DNA of 64,000 nt from the NCBI GenBank assembly GCA_905211645.1, contig CAJMBK010000001.1, positions 62,001-126,000 of the forward strand, in the 5' to 3' direction. The position numbers and the translations under genes are program-made. The notes under the pieces were generated by a model, which had not been told where the DNA came from, ran no database searches, and saw nothing but the letters and a program-made list of their open reading frames with translations. Of this stretch, positions 41,528 to 49,631 are shown in pieces (positions within the stretch are counted from its first letter, which is position 1; each line of letters begins with the position of its first letter). This DNA is from an uncultured Caryophanales bacterium. Its GTDB lineage: Bacteria > Bacillota_I > Bacilli_A > RFN20 > CAG-288.

Positions 41528-42595
41528 ATGAAAATTCGCTTTGACAAAATGACAATTGCTTTCAAAGAAGTAATTGCTGTCAACCAATTAAGTTTAGAAA
41601 TTCCTGAAGGTGAATTAGTCTGTTTGCTTGGTCCTTCAGGATGTGGTAAATCCACTACTTTGTTCGCATTATCCGGTTTGTATAAGACTACTTCAGGTAG
41701 AATTCTTTTCAATGAACAGGATGTTTCTGGTTTACCACCAGAGAAGAGAGGTATCGGTTTAGTTTTCCAAAACTATGCATTGTATCCTCACATGACAGTT
41801 GAACAAAACATTATGTTCCCTTTGGAAAATAAGCGTGTTCCAAAGAAGGAAGCTCGTGAGAGAGCACTTAACGCCGCACGTCTTTGTAAGATCGATAATT
41901 TACTTAAACGTAAACCTAGCCAATTATCAGGTGGTCAACAACAGCGTGTTGCTATTGCTCGTGCTCTTGTTAAGAATCCTACAATTCTTCTTCTTGACGA
42001 ACCTTTATCCAACTTGGATGCTCGTTTGAGAATCGAAATGAGAGAGGAAATCCGCCGTATTCAACAAGAAACTAAGATTACTACAGTCTTCGTTACTCAC
42101 GACCAAGAAGAAGCTATGTCAATCTCTGACAGATTGGTCGTCATGAAGGAAGGTGTTTTACAACAAGTCGCTTCCCCACAAGACATGTACAAGACTCCTA
42201 GTAACTTATTCGTTGCTAAGTTCTTAGGTAACCCACCTATCAACGTTCTTAGAGGTGATGTTAAAAACGGTGATGTCATTTCAACCGGTGTTAAACTCAC
42301 TCACAAGAATTATCCTGATGCTGCAAATTGTTACATCGGTATCAGACCAGAAGGTTTCAAGATTGCAGAAACTGAAGAAGATCTTGCAAGAAGCTTCGAA
42401 GTTAAGATTGACTTTGTCGAAGTTCTTGGTAGAGACACCACACTTCACTTCACAATCGGTGATCAACCATGTAAAGCTATTGTTATTTCTGAAGACAATA
42501 TTAAGAAAGGTGATGTTGTTAAATTAGCGGTTAGACGTCACTCTTTACACGTCTTTGATGGAACCACAGAGGTCCGTATCGATGAGTTCCAATAA
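41528..42595 (+). CDS. ABC transporter ATP-binding protein, MsmX/UgpC type (355 aa)
   Basis: Powers CUT1 importers. Walker A GPSGCGKST (35-43), Q-loop QNYALYPHMT (81-90), signature LSGGQ (133-137), Walker B LLLDEP (154-159) and H-loop THDQEEAM are intact. The C-terminal ~110 residues form the OB-type regulatory (TOBE) domain of this subfamily, with GIRPEGF. AGGAGG precedes ATG. The next gene starts inside its last codons. MsmX-like ATPases often serve several importers, so it may energise others besides the permeases next to it. Confidence 0.95.
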   Translation: MKIRFDKMTIAFKEVIAVNQLSLEIPEGELVCLLGPSGCGKSTTLFALSGLYKTTSGRILFNEQDVSGLPPEKRGIGLVFQNYALYPHMTVEQNIMFPLENKRVPKKEARERALNAARLCKIDNLLKRKPSQLSGGQQQRVAIARALVKNPTILLLDEPLSNLDARLRIEMREEIRRIQQETKITTVFVTHDQEEAMSISDRLVVMKEGVLQQVASPQDMYKTPSNLFVAKFLGNPPINVLRGDVKNGDVISTGVKLTHKNYPDAANCYIGIRPEGFKIAETEEDLARSFEVKIDFVEVLGRDTTLHFTIGDQPCKAIVISEDNIKKGDVVKLAVRRHSLHVFDGTTEVRIDEFQ

Positions 42596-44573
42596 TCAAC
42601 AAGTATTGGAAAACAACGTTCAAACAGCAGAGAATCTCTTCGCCAACAAAAACAACGCTAAACGTAGCGATATCAGAATCGTTCACGAACTTGAAAAGTT
42701 CACTTTGGTTGAAGAGGAAGTTAAACTCGAAAGAAGGGGTAAATCATTAGACCGCTACTTCTTTAGAAACTTCTACTTGTATTGTAAAGAAGTTTGGTTC
42801 TCCTTTGTATACGCTGTTCAAATGTTTGTTAAGACCTACACAAACTTCAAGATGTTCGTCCCTAATGTTAGACGCAAATGGGTCACATTCAAGAGATTCT
42901 GGGCTGAAAACTGGAAACCATTAGTCTTCATTTCCCGTTTAGGTGAATTCTGGCAAGACTTCACCCGTTGGGTTAGAACACCAAGAAGAGCTAACGGAAC
43001 CGGTAGAAGAAGATTCTTCTCTTTCTACATCTTTGGTTCTATCCTTGCAATTGTCTTTATCATCTTAGTTTGTGTTACACCAGAAGGTGAAATCAACAAC
43101 TTCGGTGAATACGTCAAAATCAACTTTTTTGAACACAACGCTACAGTAATTGCAATCTCCACAACAATCTGTGCAGTTGCATTTATTCAATCAGCATTCG
43201 GATTCAATAATATCTACAAGAGATTTTTGAACACAACAAAGAGATATCCATTAGTCATGGGTATCATCATTGGCTTACTTGCTATCGCATTGTTCTTTGG
43301 TGCACAAACTCCATTTGTCAACTTATGGAACCTTGATGCTTCAGCAGAAAGCTACGACTTGATGAAAGGTATTGCCATCTTAGTTTGGGGCTTAGTTGTA
43401 ATTGCATGTTACGTCATCGTCTTCTTCGATGGTTACAGCAACATCATTGCAAGAATCTTCTTCTCAAAAGGTGTTGATGGTTCCAATACTCTTTCAAGAA
43501 ACGTCAAAGGTTGGTTATATTTATTACCAGCTCTTATTCCATTGTTCGTCTTCACTTTCTTACCTATGATCAATGCATTGCTCATGGGTTTCGTCAGATT
43601 GGATCATGATTTCCCTTACACATCCTGGACATTCTTCGGTTTCTGGGAGAAGTTACTCACAAATGAGAATGACTTCGTTAAGAATCATATGACTCTTGAA
43701 TTCTTCAAGATTACATTCGAAGATCCAGCATTCTACCATTCATTAATCACAACAACAATTATTGCAATCGTTACTGTTCCAATCTGTACTGCAATTTCCG
43801 TCTTCATTGCTGTTTTCTTAAATAGCATCAAGAAATTGCAAGCATTCTTCCAAACAGTTTACTTCTTACCTTATGTTACATCCATGACTGCTGTTACTGC
43901 AGTTTGGCGTTTAATCTTACAAGATAACGGTCCTTTGAATACAATCTTTGGAGCCGATATCGGTTGGTTAGGTGCTTCCGATCCACTCGTTACAATCGGT
44001 AGTTCCACATTCTTAGGTTATGTTAATGGTACTAAGTTTAACTTATATTCCAATTGGGCATATCAAATGTATCCACAGATGTTCGGTTACATCATCTACT
44101 CAGTTTGGAACGGATTAGCATTTAAGATTGTTATCTTCTTATCCGGTTTACAATCTATCGATAAACAAATTTATCAAGCAGCAGAACTTGACGGAGCATC
44201 TGCATATAGAAAATTTGTCAAGATTACAGTGCCTCTTTTGGCTCCTATCTTACTCTTCAACACATTGACCAGTTTGATCGGTGCCTTCAAAGCATACACT
44301 GCTACCAAGACACTTTTCTTGGATTCCCCAAGATTCCAGACTATCGTTTACTACATGTTCCAATTCATCAACAACACCAGCTACGATAGAGGTTCCGCGG
44401 TCGCATTCATCTTGTTCTTCATCTTGTTACTCTTCACACTCGTAAGAATGATGATCTCCAAGAGAACAAACATCAGAATGAGTAAAGAGGATAAGAGAAT
44501 CGCTAAAGAGAGAGCTAAGACTATGAAGAAACGCTCTCGTGCTGAAAGAATTCTCGGAGGAGGTGTTCAATAA
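42582..44573 (+). CDS. MalF-like ABC permease with a large N-terminal extension (663 aa)
   Basis: The last ~330 residues are a CUT1 permease of the MalF type; the EAA loop contacting the ATPase is QAAELDGASAYRKFVKITVP. Before it lie about 150 charged, hydrophilic residues and about 150-170 residues with four or five extra membrane helices. The protein is about twice the normal size (about 300 aa); extra N-terminal helices occur in MalF itself but the cytoplasmic part is unusual. A Lys/Arg-rich tail follows. ATG 42582 (AGAGGT upstream) overlaps the ATPase stop by 14 bp; an earlier in-frame start would add nine residues. Its stop overlaps the next ATG as TAATG. Confidence 0.88.
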   Translation: MSSNNQQVLENNVQTAENLFANKNNAKRSDIRIVHELEKFTLVEEEVKLERRGKSLDRYFFRNFYLYCKEVWFSFVYAVQMFVKTYTNFKMFVPNVRRKWVTFKRFWAENWKPLVFISRLGEFWQDFTRWVRTPRRANGTGRRRFFSFYIFGSILAIVFIILVCVTPEGEINNFGEYVKINFFEHNATVIAISTTICAVAFIQSAFGFNNIYKRFLNTTKRYPLVMGIIIGLLAIALFFGAQTPFVNLWNLDASAESYDLMKGIAILVWGLVVIACYVIVFFDGYSNIIARIFFSKGVDGSNTLSRNVKGWLYLLPALIPLFVFTFLPMINALLMGFVRLDHDFPYTSWTFFGFWEKLLTNENDFVKNHMTLEFFKITFEDPAFYHSLITTTIIAIVTVPICTAISVFIAVFLNSIKKLQAFFQTVYFLPYVTSMTAVTAVWRLILQDNGPLNTIFGADIGWLGASDPLVTIGSSTFLGYVNGTKFNLYSNWAYQMYPQMFGYIIYSVWNGLAFKIVIFLSGLQSIDKQIYQAAELDGASAYRKFVKITVPLLAPILLFNTLTSLIGAFKAYTATKTLFLDSPRFQTIVYYMFQFINNTSYDRGSAVAFILFFILLLFTLVRMMISKRTNIRMSKEDKRIAKERAKTMKKRSRAERILGGGVQ

Positions 44574-45616
44574 TGGCTAAAACAATTATCATGTCAAAGA
44601 AACCTATTATTGAAATTAAGAAGGCTCCTTTGAAAGTTAGAAGAAAGAAAACTCTCGATTACTTCAACACCGCACCTGATAAGGTCTGTGCTGAAATGAT
44701 GAGAAAGGTTATTTTCAAAGCAATCACATATCTCATCCTTTTATTCGGTGGTATCTTAACAATCTTCCCATTCTACTGGATGCTTGTCTCTTCACTCAAT
44801 CTTCCTGAGAACATGCAACCTGGTAATCCACTTTATTGGGGTTGTGACTGGCAATTCAGTAACTACTTAGATGCTTGGAAGTTACAAGCATACTATCTTT
44901 CTGGAGGTGATTATTCAACAGGATTTGCTCCACTTGTTGGTTTGAATCCTGAAACTGCAACACTCGGTATGTATTTTAAGAACTCCTTAATTACAACCGT
45001 CTTGAACACCATCTTAACTGTTGCAACAACATTGTTTGCTGCATTCGCTATCTCCAAGTTGAAATTCGCAGGTAGAAAGCATATCTTCTCTATCTTGCTT
45101 ATGACGATGATGATTCCTGGTGAAATGTTAACCATTCAAAACTTGGTTACCATGAAACAGTTAAATTGGGTTGATACCTACATCGGTGTCGTTGCACCAT
45201 TTATCACTTCCACATTCTACATCTTCCTCTTGGTTCAATTGTTCCAAGGTATTCCAGATTCACTTTATAAGGCTGCTAGAGTCGATGGCTGCGGAGACTG
45301 GAAGTTCTTGTGGAGAGTCTTAGTTCCAATGTCTGCTAATACTATTTCCACAATCTCCATCTTAAACGCAATTAGCTCCTGGAACTCATATTTGTGGCCA
45401 TCCTTAATCATCGTTCAAAAGAAGGAACTCACAGTTCTCTCCGCTGGTTTGTATGATTACACCGCCGCAGTTACTGGTATGTCTTCAGGTATTTATCCTG
45501 GTCAAAACTTAACCATGGCTGCAGCCGCAATCGCTATCTTCCCAATGGTTATTGTTTACTTATTATTAAGAAAACAAATTCTCGCTGGTGTTAGCCGTTC
45601 AGGTGTTAAAGGTTAA
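44573..45616 (+). CDS. MalG-like ABC permease (347 aa)
   Basis: Six hydrophobic helices preceded by a ~45-residue basic N-terminus. GGILTIFPFYWMLVSS (first helix) and the EAA loop YKAARVDGCGDWKFLWRVLVP are typical of MalG-type CUT1 permeases. It has one-base overlap with the MalF-like gene and ends at a terminator, closing the ATPase-permease-permease unit. With the binding protein upstream it completes the importer. Confidence 0.93.
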   Translation: MAKTIIMSKKPIIEIKKAPLKVRRKKTLDYFNTAPDKVCAEMMRKVIFKAITYLILLFGGILTIFPFYWMLVSSLNLPENMQPGNPLYWGCDWQFSNYLDAWKLQAYYLSGGDYSTGFAPLVGLNPETATLGMYFKNSLITTVLNTILTVATTLFAAFAISKLKFAGRKHIFSILLMTMMIPGEMLTIQNLVTMKQLNWVDTYIGVVAPFITSTFYIFLLVQLFQGIPDSLYKAARVDGCGDWKFLWRVLVPMSANTISTISILNAISSWNSYLWPSLIIVQKKELTVLSAGLYDYTAAVTGMSSGIYPGQNLTMAAAAIAIFPMVIVYLLLRKQILAGVSRSGVKG

Positions 45617-45623
45617 AATATCA

Positions 45624-45653
45624 AGTCGCTTAGTAATAAGCGACTTTTTGTTT
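45624..45653 (+). terminator. Terminator of the ABC permease operon
   Basis: AGTCGCTTA (45624-45632) pairs perfectly with TAAGCGACT (45637-45645), followed by TTTTGTTT. Confidence 0.9.
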
Positions 45654-45686
45654 GGAAAAATAGACTATTATATTGAACTTGAAAGC

Positions 45687-45710
45687 CCTTTATTATGTGT
45701 ATAATAAAGG
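45687..45710 (+). promoter_or_regulatory. Perfect dyad over the -10 of the 608-aa gene
   Basis: CCTTTATTAT (45687-45696), GTGT, ATAATAAAGG (45701-45710) is a perfect inverted repeat and contains TATAAT (45700-45705). TTGAAA or TTGAAC upstream could be the -35. A protein binding here would shut the promoter. Confidence 0.5.
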
Positions 45711-45736
45711 TAATCAGATTTAGGAGGACTTGTGAA

Positions 45737-47563
45737 ATGGTAGAAGTTAAAGCATTTCTATCAAGTCTTAATGATTACATTAGAAATTATTCCCATGATT
45801 TCTTTAATCTAATTAAGACTGATATTAAAATCAAAAAAATCTATGAGAACTACTTAAGTAACATCGACGAATTGTGGAAGCTTAGAAACGGCAAGGACAA
45901 GGATAAGTACGAAGTTTACTTGGATGAACTTCTCGAGACAAATTTAAAGGAAGCTGTTTATTTTGTCATTGCATTCAAGATTCAAAATCATGATAGAAAC
46001 ATTGATAAAGTCATCAGCAAAGTTGATTTCGACAAGTTAACAACCAAGATTGCTCTTAGTAAATTAGCTCCTTTCCGTCTCTATTCAATGACTAAGTTAG
46101 CAATGCTTCATACCGAAGATAAATCTTCAGATGGTGATATCTATTACAAGAATAGATTGTTCCACTCACAACAGGAACTTTACACCTTCTTATGCTACGA
46201 ATATTTATCCAATCCATTCTTAGTTACCAACCAAAAATACACTGAAAGAAATTCTCTCTTAAATAGAATTAAGAATATGCCTCATGATATCAAAGAGGTC
46301 TTCTTATTAAGTCTATTCACACATTGGTCAACACACAAAGCACAACCTACATACATTGATGTTTTCAAACTTTTCTTCAACAACAGACAAGCCGAATTCA
46401 ACTTAGGATATGACTTCAAGGATTTGTACCAAGAGATGTTCAAATGCTTGAAAGAACTTGGTGGTGATTTTTCTAACGCAGCAGACTTACTCCTTGATGC
46501 GGTCAATGTCTGCGATGCAAGATACTCAAAGTCAGGTAAGATCTACTCCGAACTTTACAACGATAAATCCTTCTTAGGTCAGGACGATGAAACACTCTAC
46601 GAGATTGAATCTCGCTTGAATTCAGACAAGTATCCAAACCTTATTAACCGTGTTAAAAACAACGTTAAAAAGATTTGTACTAAGAATGAATACTTCTCAA
46701 GTATCGACAAGGATTCTGATCGTTTAGTTAAAAAGATGTGCGATCTCTTATCCAATTTCTCCAACAAGAACTTTGAACTTATCAAAGAACTTCACACTTT
46801 GATGGATAAAACATATAAGAAATCAGAGGAATTATTAACTGTCACCTTGAATAAGATTAAGGATATGAGAAGTTATGAGTCATTATCACTCTGTTTCGTT
46901 ATGAATCTCTGCGGTATCGACGTCTTTGCAAGTAAAGCATACATTCAAAAATATCTTTACTTTGATGTCAACATCAGAAAAGATATCGACAAGTTAGCTT
47001 TCAACTATTCTAAGTTCTTAAAGTACTATTTATTAACTGGCGATTACGATAAGGATACAAATATCCTCAACGATCCTAGAGATATCGTCTTGGATGATTA
47101 CCATAAGATTTTCGAAACTGTTTCCGATTTCACCAACTACTACATCAACAGAATCGAATTCTCCAAAGCAGTTACTGGTAAAGATATCTCTAACAGCAAA
47201 TACGAGGCTGCCTACATCGTTAATAACTTATTCTTATTCTTTATCTACAACAACTCTTTAGACGCTTCTATCAAGTTAAATTACAACCTTTACGGCACAT
47301 TTGATAATCTTGTTTCCGCATTGCATGATTGTAATTTGGATGACGTTGTTGAAATCTTAGTTCCGGTTCTTGAAATGGTCTCCAAAGAGATTGAAAAGAA
47401 CCCAGTTAAGGTTAAAACAGACTTCAACCTTGAGGAAATCTTAGACGCAGCTCAACTTATTAAACTCAATCGTTGCCAAGAGAAATTACACGGTCTCCAC
47501 AGCGTTGAAGAGTATCAAAGCAAAGTTAGAAGCTACTGCGATACATTAGGTTTATTATCATAA
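45737..47563 (+). CDS. Large helical cytoplasmic protein of unknown function (608 aa)
   Basis: No signal peptide or membrane helix. The sequence is rich in Lys, Asp, Leu, Tyr and Phe with a helical pattern throughout, and has no enzyme motif that I recognise. ATG 45737 is chosen because GGAGG is 9 bases upstream; a longer frame to 45695 runs through the promoter dyad. It sits between the ABC importer and the endonuclease lipoprotein with its own promoter and terminator, so it may belong to that system. Its composition resembles the orphans at 60560-62559, but I could not align them convincingly. Confidence 0.7.
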   Translation: MVEVKAFLSSLNDYIRNYSHDFFNLIKTDIKIKKIYENYLSNIDELWKLRNGKDKDKYEVYLDELLETNLKEAVYFVIAFKIQNHDRNIDKVISKVDFDKLTTKIALSKLAPFRLYSMTKLAMLHTEDKSSDGDIYYKNRLFHSQQELYTFLCYEYLSNPFLVTNQKYTERNSLLNRIKNMPHDIKEVFLLSLFTHWSTHKAQPTYIDVFKLFFNNRQAEFNLGYDFKDLYQEMFKCLKELGGDFSNAADLLLDAVNVCDARYSKSGKIYSELYNDKSFLGQDDETLYEIESRLNSDKYPNLINRVKNNVKKICTKNEYFSSIDKDSDRLVKKMCDLLSNFSNKNFELIKELHTLMDKTYKKSEELLTVTLNKIKDMRSYESLSLCFVMNLCGIDVFASKAYIQKYLYFDVNIRKDIDKLAFNYSKFLKYYLLTGDYDKDTNILNDPRDIVLDDYHKIFETVSDFTNYYINRIEFSKAVTGKDISNSKYEAAYIVNNLFLFFIYNNSLDASIKLNYNLYGTFDNLVSALHDCNLDDVVEILVPVLEMVSKEIEKNPVKVKTDFNLEEILDAAQLIKLNRCQEKLHGLHSVEEYQSKVRSYCDTLGLLS

Positions 47564-47587
47564 GTAAAGTATTTATCTATCACAAGA

Positions 47588-47617
47588 AAGTAACAAGTTG
47601 TTACTTCCTTTTTTGTT
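47588..47617 (+). terminator. Terminator of the 608-aa gene
   Basis: AAGTAAC (47588-47594) pairs with GTTACTT (47600-47606), followed by CCTTTTTT. Confidence 0.8.
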
Positions 47618-47693
47618 AAATATTTTCATAATTATTAACTATATACATAAGGCTATTTTCTATAATATTTATACAAGTATTCGAGGTATTTTT

Positions 47694-49394
47694 ATGAAAT
47701 TAAAGAAACTGTCTGCATTGCTTATATTAGCGATGACAGCAAATATTGCTTCTTGTAGCCAAGACAATTCTTCTATTACTTCTAGTATTGATGATTCATC
47801 ATCTTCCACAAGTAGCTCAACTTCCTCCAGTAGTTCATCTACAAGTGGCGGTTCTTCCGATGAAGGCTTAGGAAAATGCGGCGATATCTACGCTGAAGTT
47901 ACTGGTCAAGCAAGAGCAAAAGTTAGCCCTCTTGCCTCAGTTCCTCAAGATATCTTCACAACAGAAAATGTCGTTTCAGATAATGTTGGAAATTATTATT
48001 CAGGATTTGACATTAATGATAAAACCAACTTGGCTGAAAGAGCAGCAAATGCTACTATTAAGGGTAAGAAAAATAAAGGGTACAGCAACTTTGATCAATA
48101 CTATCCAACAACAGACGCTGACCCAAGAAATCCAGGTAATTTAATCCTTTTCTACACCGGTGAATCCAGAAAGTGGCCAGGTAATTTCTCAGGTACCATC
48201 AACAGGGAACATGTTTGGCCAAATTCTAGATCCTCAATGTCTGATGAGAATGATTTGCATCAACCTAGACCTGCAGATAAAAACGGAAATGGTTCCAGAG
48301 GCAACAACGTTTACGGAATTGGTGCAAATATGTACGATCCTGGTTCAACAACAGAAGGTAACCGTGATGAATATCGTGGAATTGCTGCTAGAATTATCCT
48401 TTACACAGCTTTAGCATACGGAGAAATTTCCGGTAAAGGTAACTTAGTACTAAATGAAAGTACTTCAAATGCTGGAAATAATATGGGTGTTCTATCTCAA
48501 CTTCTTGAGTGGAACATTGAATATCCGGTTACTTACATTGAAATGTATCGTAATGACCGAACTTATGAAGTTCAAGGAAATAGAAATATTTTCATCGACT
48601 ATCCATCATTAGGTTGTGATATTTGGGGCGATACAAATGATAAAACCCGTGCAGTTTGTGCTAATGAACAACCTGATAATCCAACAGAAGATCCTGATCC
48701 AGAACCTTCACCAGATGAAGTTAAAGTTAGCTTCCAAGCATCCGATTTGAATAAATCTATCTATGTTGACGAAGTCACAACTTACAAGACCCCAACAATC
48801 GAAAATAACACTGAAGATCCAAATTACGTTTATTTCTCCAGTGGTTTACACACTAATGTTGAATTATCAACTGGTGAGACAATCGGAACTTCCGAAGGTA
48901 CAGATCATATCTATGTCTGTGACACAAGTTCCGGTGCCTATGCTAAGACAACTTTAAACGTTTTAGAAGAACCTGTCGTTGATGAAAACGCATTGACTAT
49001 TGATATTAACGATTTTAGTCTTGATGCTGCAGGACCAACTTCCGGGACAGCAACTAGTGGTGGAGTTTCTTATTCATTTACCGATTTGGGAAACTTGAAT
49101 CATTCGGGAGTTTGGTTCTTTGTTAGTAATTCAGGTGCATTAGGAAATACAAGTGCGTATCCAAGTGAAATTGATTCAATTGAATTATTATGGGCAAGTG
49201 GCGGTTCTCAAAAAGCTACAGTTTCAGTTGAATTTAGCGATGAACCTATCACTTCAGGTACAAATGGCTCAACTGTTGCATATGGAGAATCATCCGTTGT
49301 TTCCAATGTATCTGGTGCAAAATACTTTAGAATTACGTCAAATAGCAGTAAAAATGCACAATTTGATAGTATTATCATCCACTTTAAACAATAA
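47694..49394 (+). CDS. Endonuclease I lipoprotein with C-terminal beta domains (566 aa)
   Basis: Lipobox IASC (Cys21), then a long Ser/Thr spacer (25-57). Residues about 95-290 are an EndA/NucM domain: NREHVWPNS (170-178) holds the beta-beta-alpha-metal His, and DLHQPRPADKNGNGSRGNN (187-205) completes the site. The family cleaves DNA, and some members RNA, without sequence preference. A Pro/Glu/Asp-rich linker near 315-335 leads to a bacterial Ig-like stretch and a ~130-residue beta domain of possible substrate- or surface-binding use. GAGGT precedes ATG 47694; a longer frame from 47598 is not needed. This is the second surface nuclease within 10 kb. Confidence 0.93.
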   Translation: MKLKKLSALLILAMTANIASCSQDNSSITSSIDDSSSSTSSSTSSSSSSTSGGSSDEGLGKCGDIYAEVTGQARAKVSPLASVPQDIFTTENVVSDNVGNYYSGFDINDKTNLAERAANATIKGKKNKGYSNFDQYYPTTDADPRNPGNLILFYTGESRKWPGNFSGTINREHVWPNSRSSMSDENDLHQPRPADKNGNGSRGNNVYGIGANMYDPGSTTEGNRDEYRGIAARIILYTALAYGEISGKGNLVLNESTSNAGNNMGVLSQLLEWNIEYPVTYIEMYRNDRTYEVQGNRNIFIDYPSLGCDIWGDTNDKTRAVCANEQPDNPTEDPDPEPSPDEVKVSFQASDLNKSIYVDEVTTYKTPTIENNTEDPNYVYFSSGLHTNVELSTGETIGTSEGTDHIYVCDTSSGAYAKTTLNVLEEPVVDENALTIDINDFSLDAAGPTSGTATSGGVSYSFTDLGNLNHSGVWFFVSNSGALGNTSAYPSEIDSIELLWASGGSQKATVSVEFSDEPITSGTNGSTVAYGESSVVSNVSGAKYFRITSNSSKNAQFDSIIIHFKQ

Positions 49395-49401
49395 ATCAAA
49401 T

Positions 49402-49424
49402 AAGCTCCGAAAGGAGCTTTTTTC
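49402..49424 (+). terminator. Terminator of the endonuclease I gene
   Basis: AAGCTCC (49402-49408) pairs with GGAGCTT (49413-49419), followed by TTTTTC. Confidence 0.9.
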
Positions 49425-49631
49425 ATGTTGAAAAATAATAAAAATCTAAACTTTGACTTATATAAAAAATTAGTTTTTAAATTCTTTCTAAAACAAAATT
49501 TTAGTTGATAAATTTAAGTAAATAGATTTACATTTGGTAGCGGTTTTACAGACAAGTCTTATTGAAATAAAATAAATATGTTTGTAAAATTTCTCAAGTT
49601 TAGAAAGGTATAAAAAGTAGGTGTATATTAG

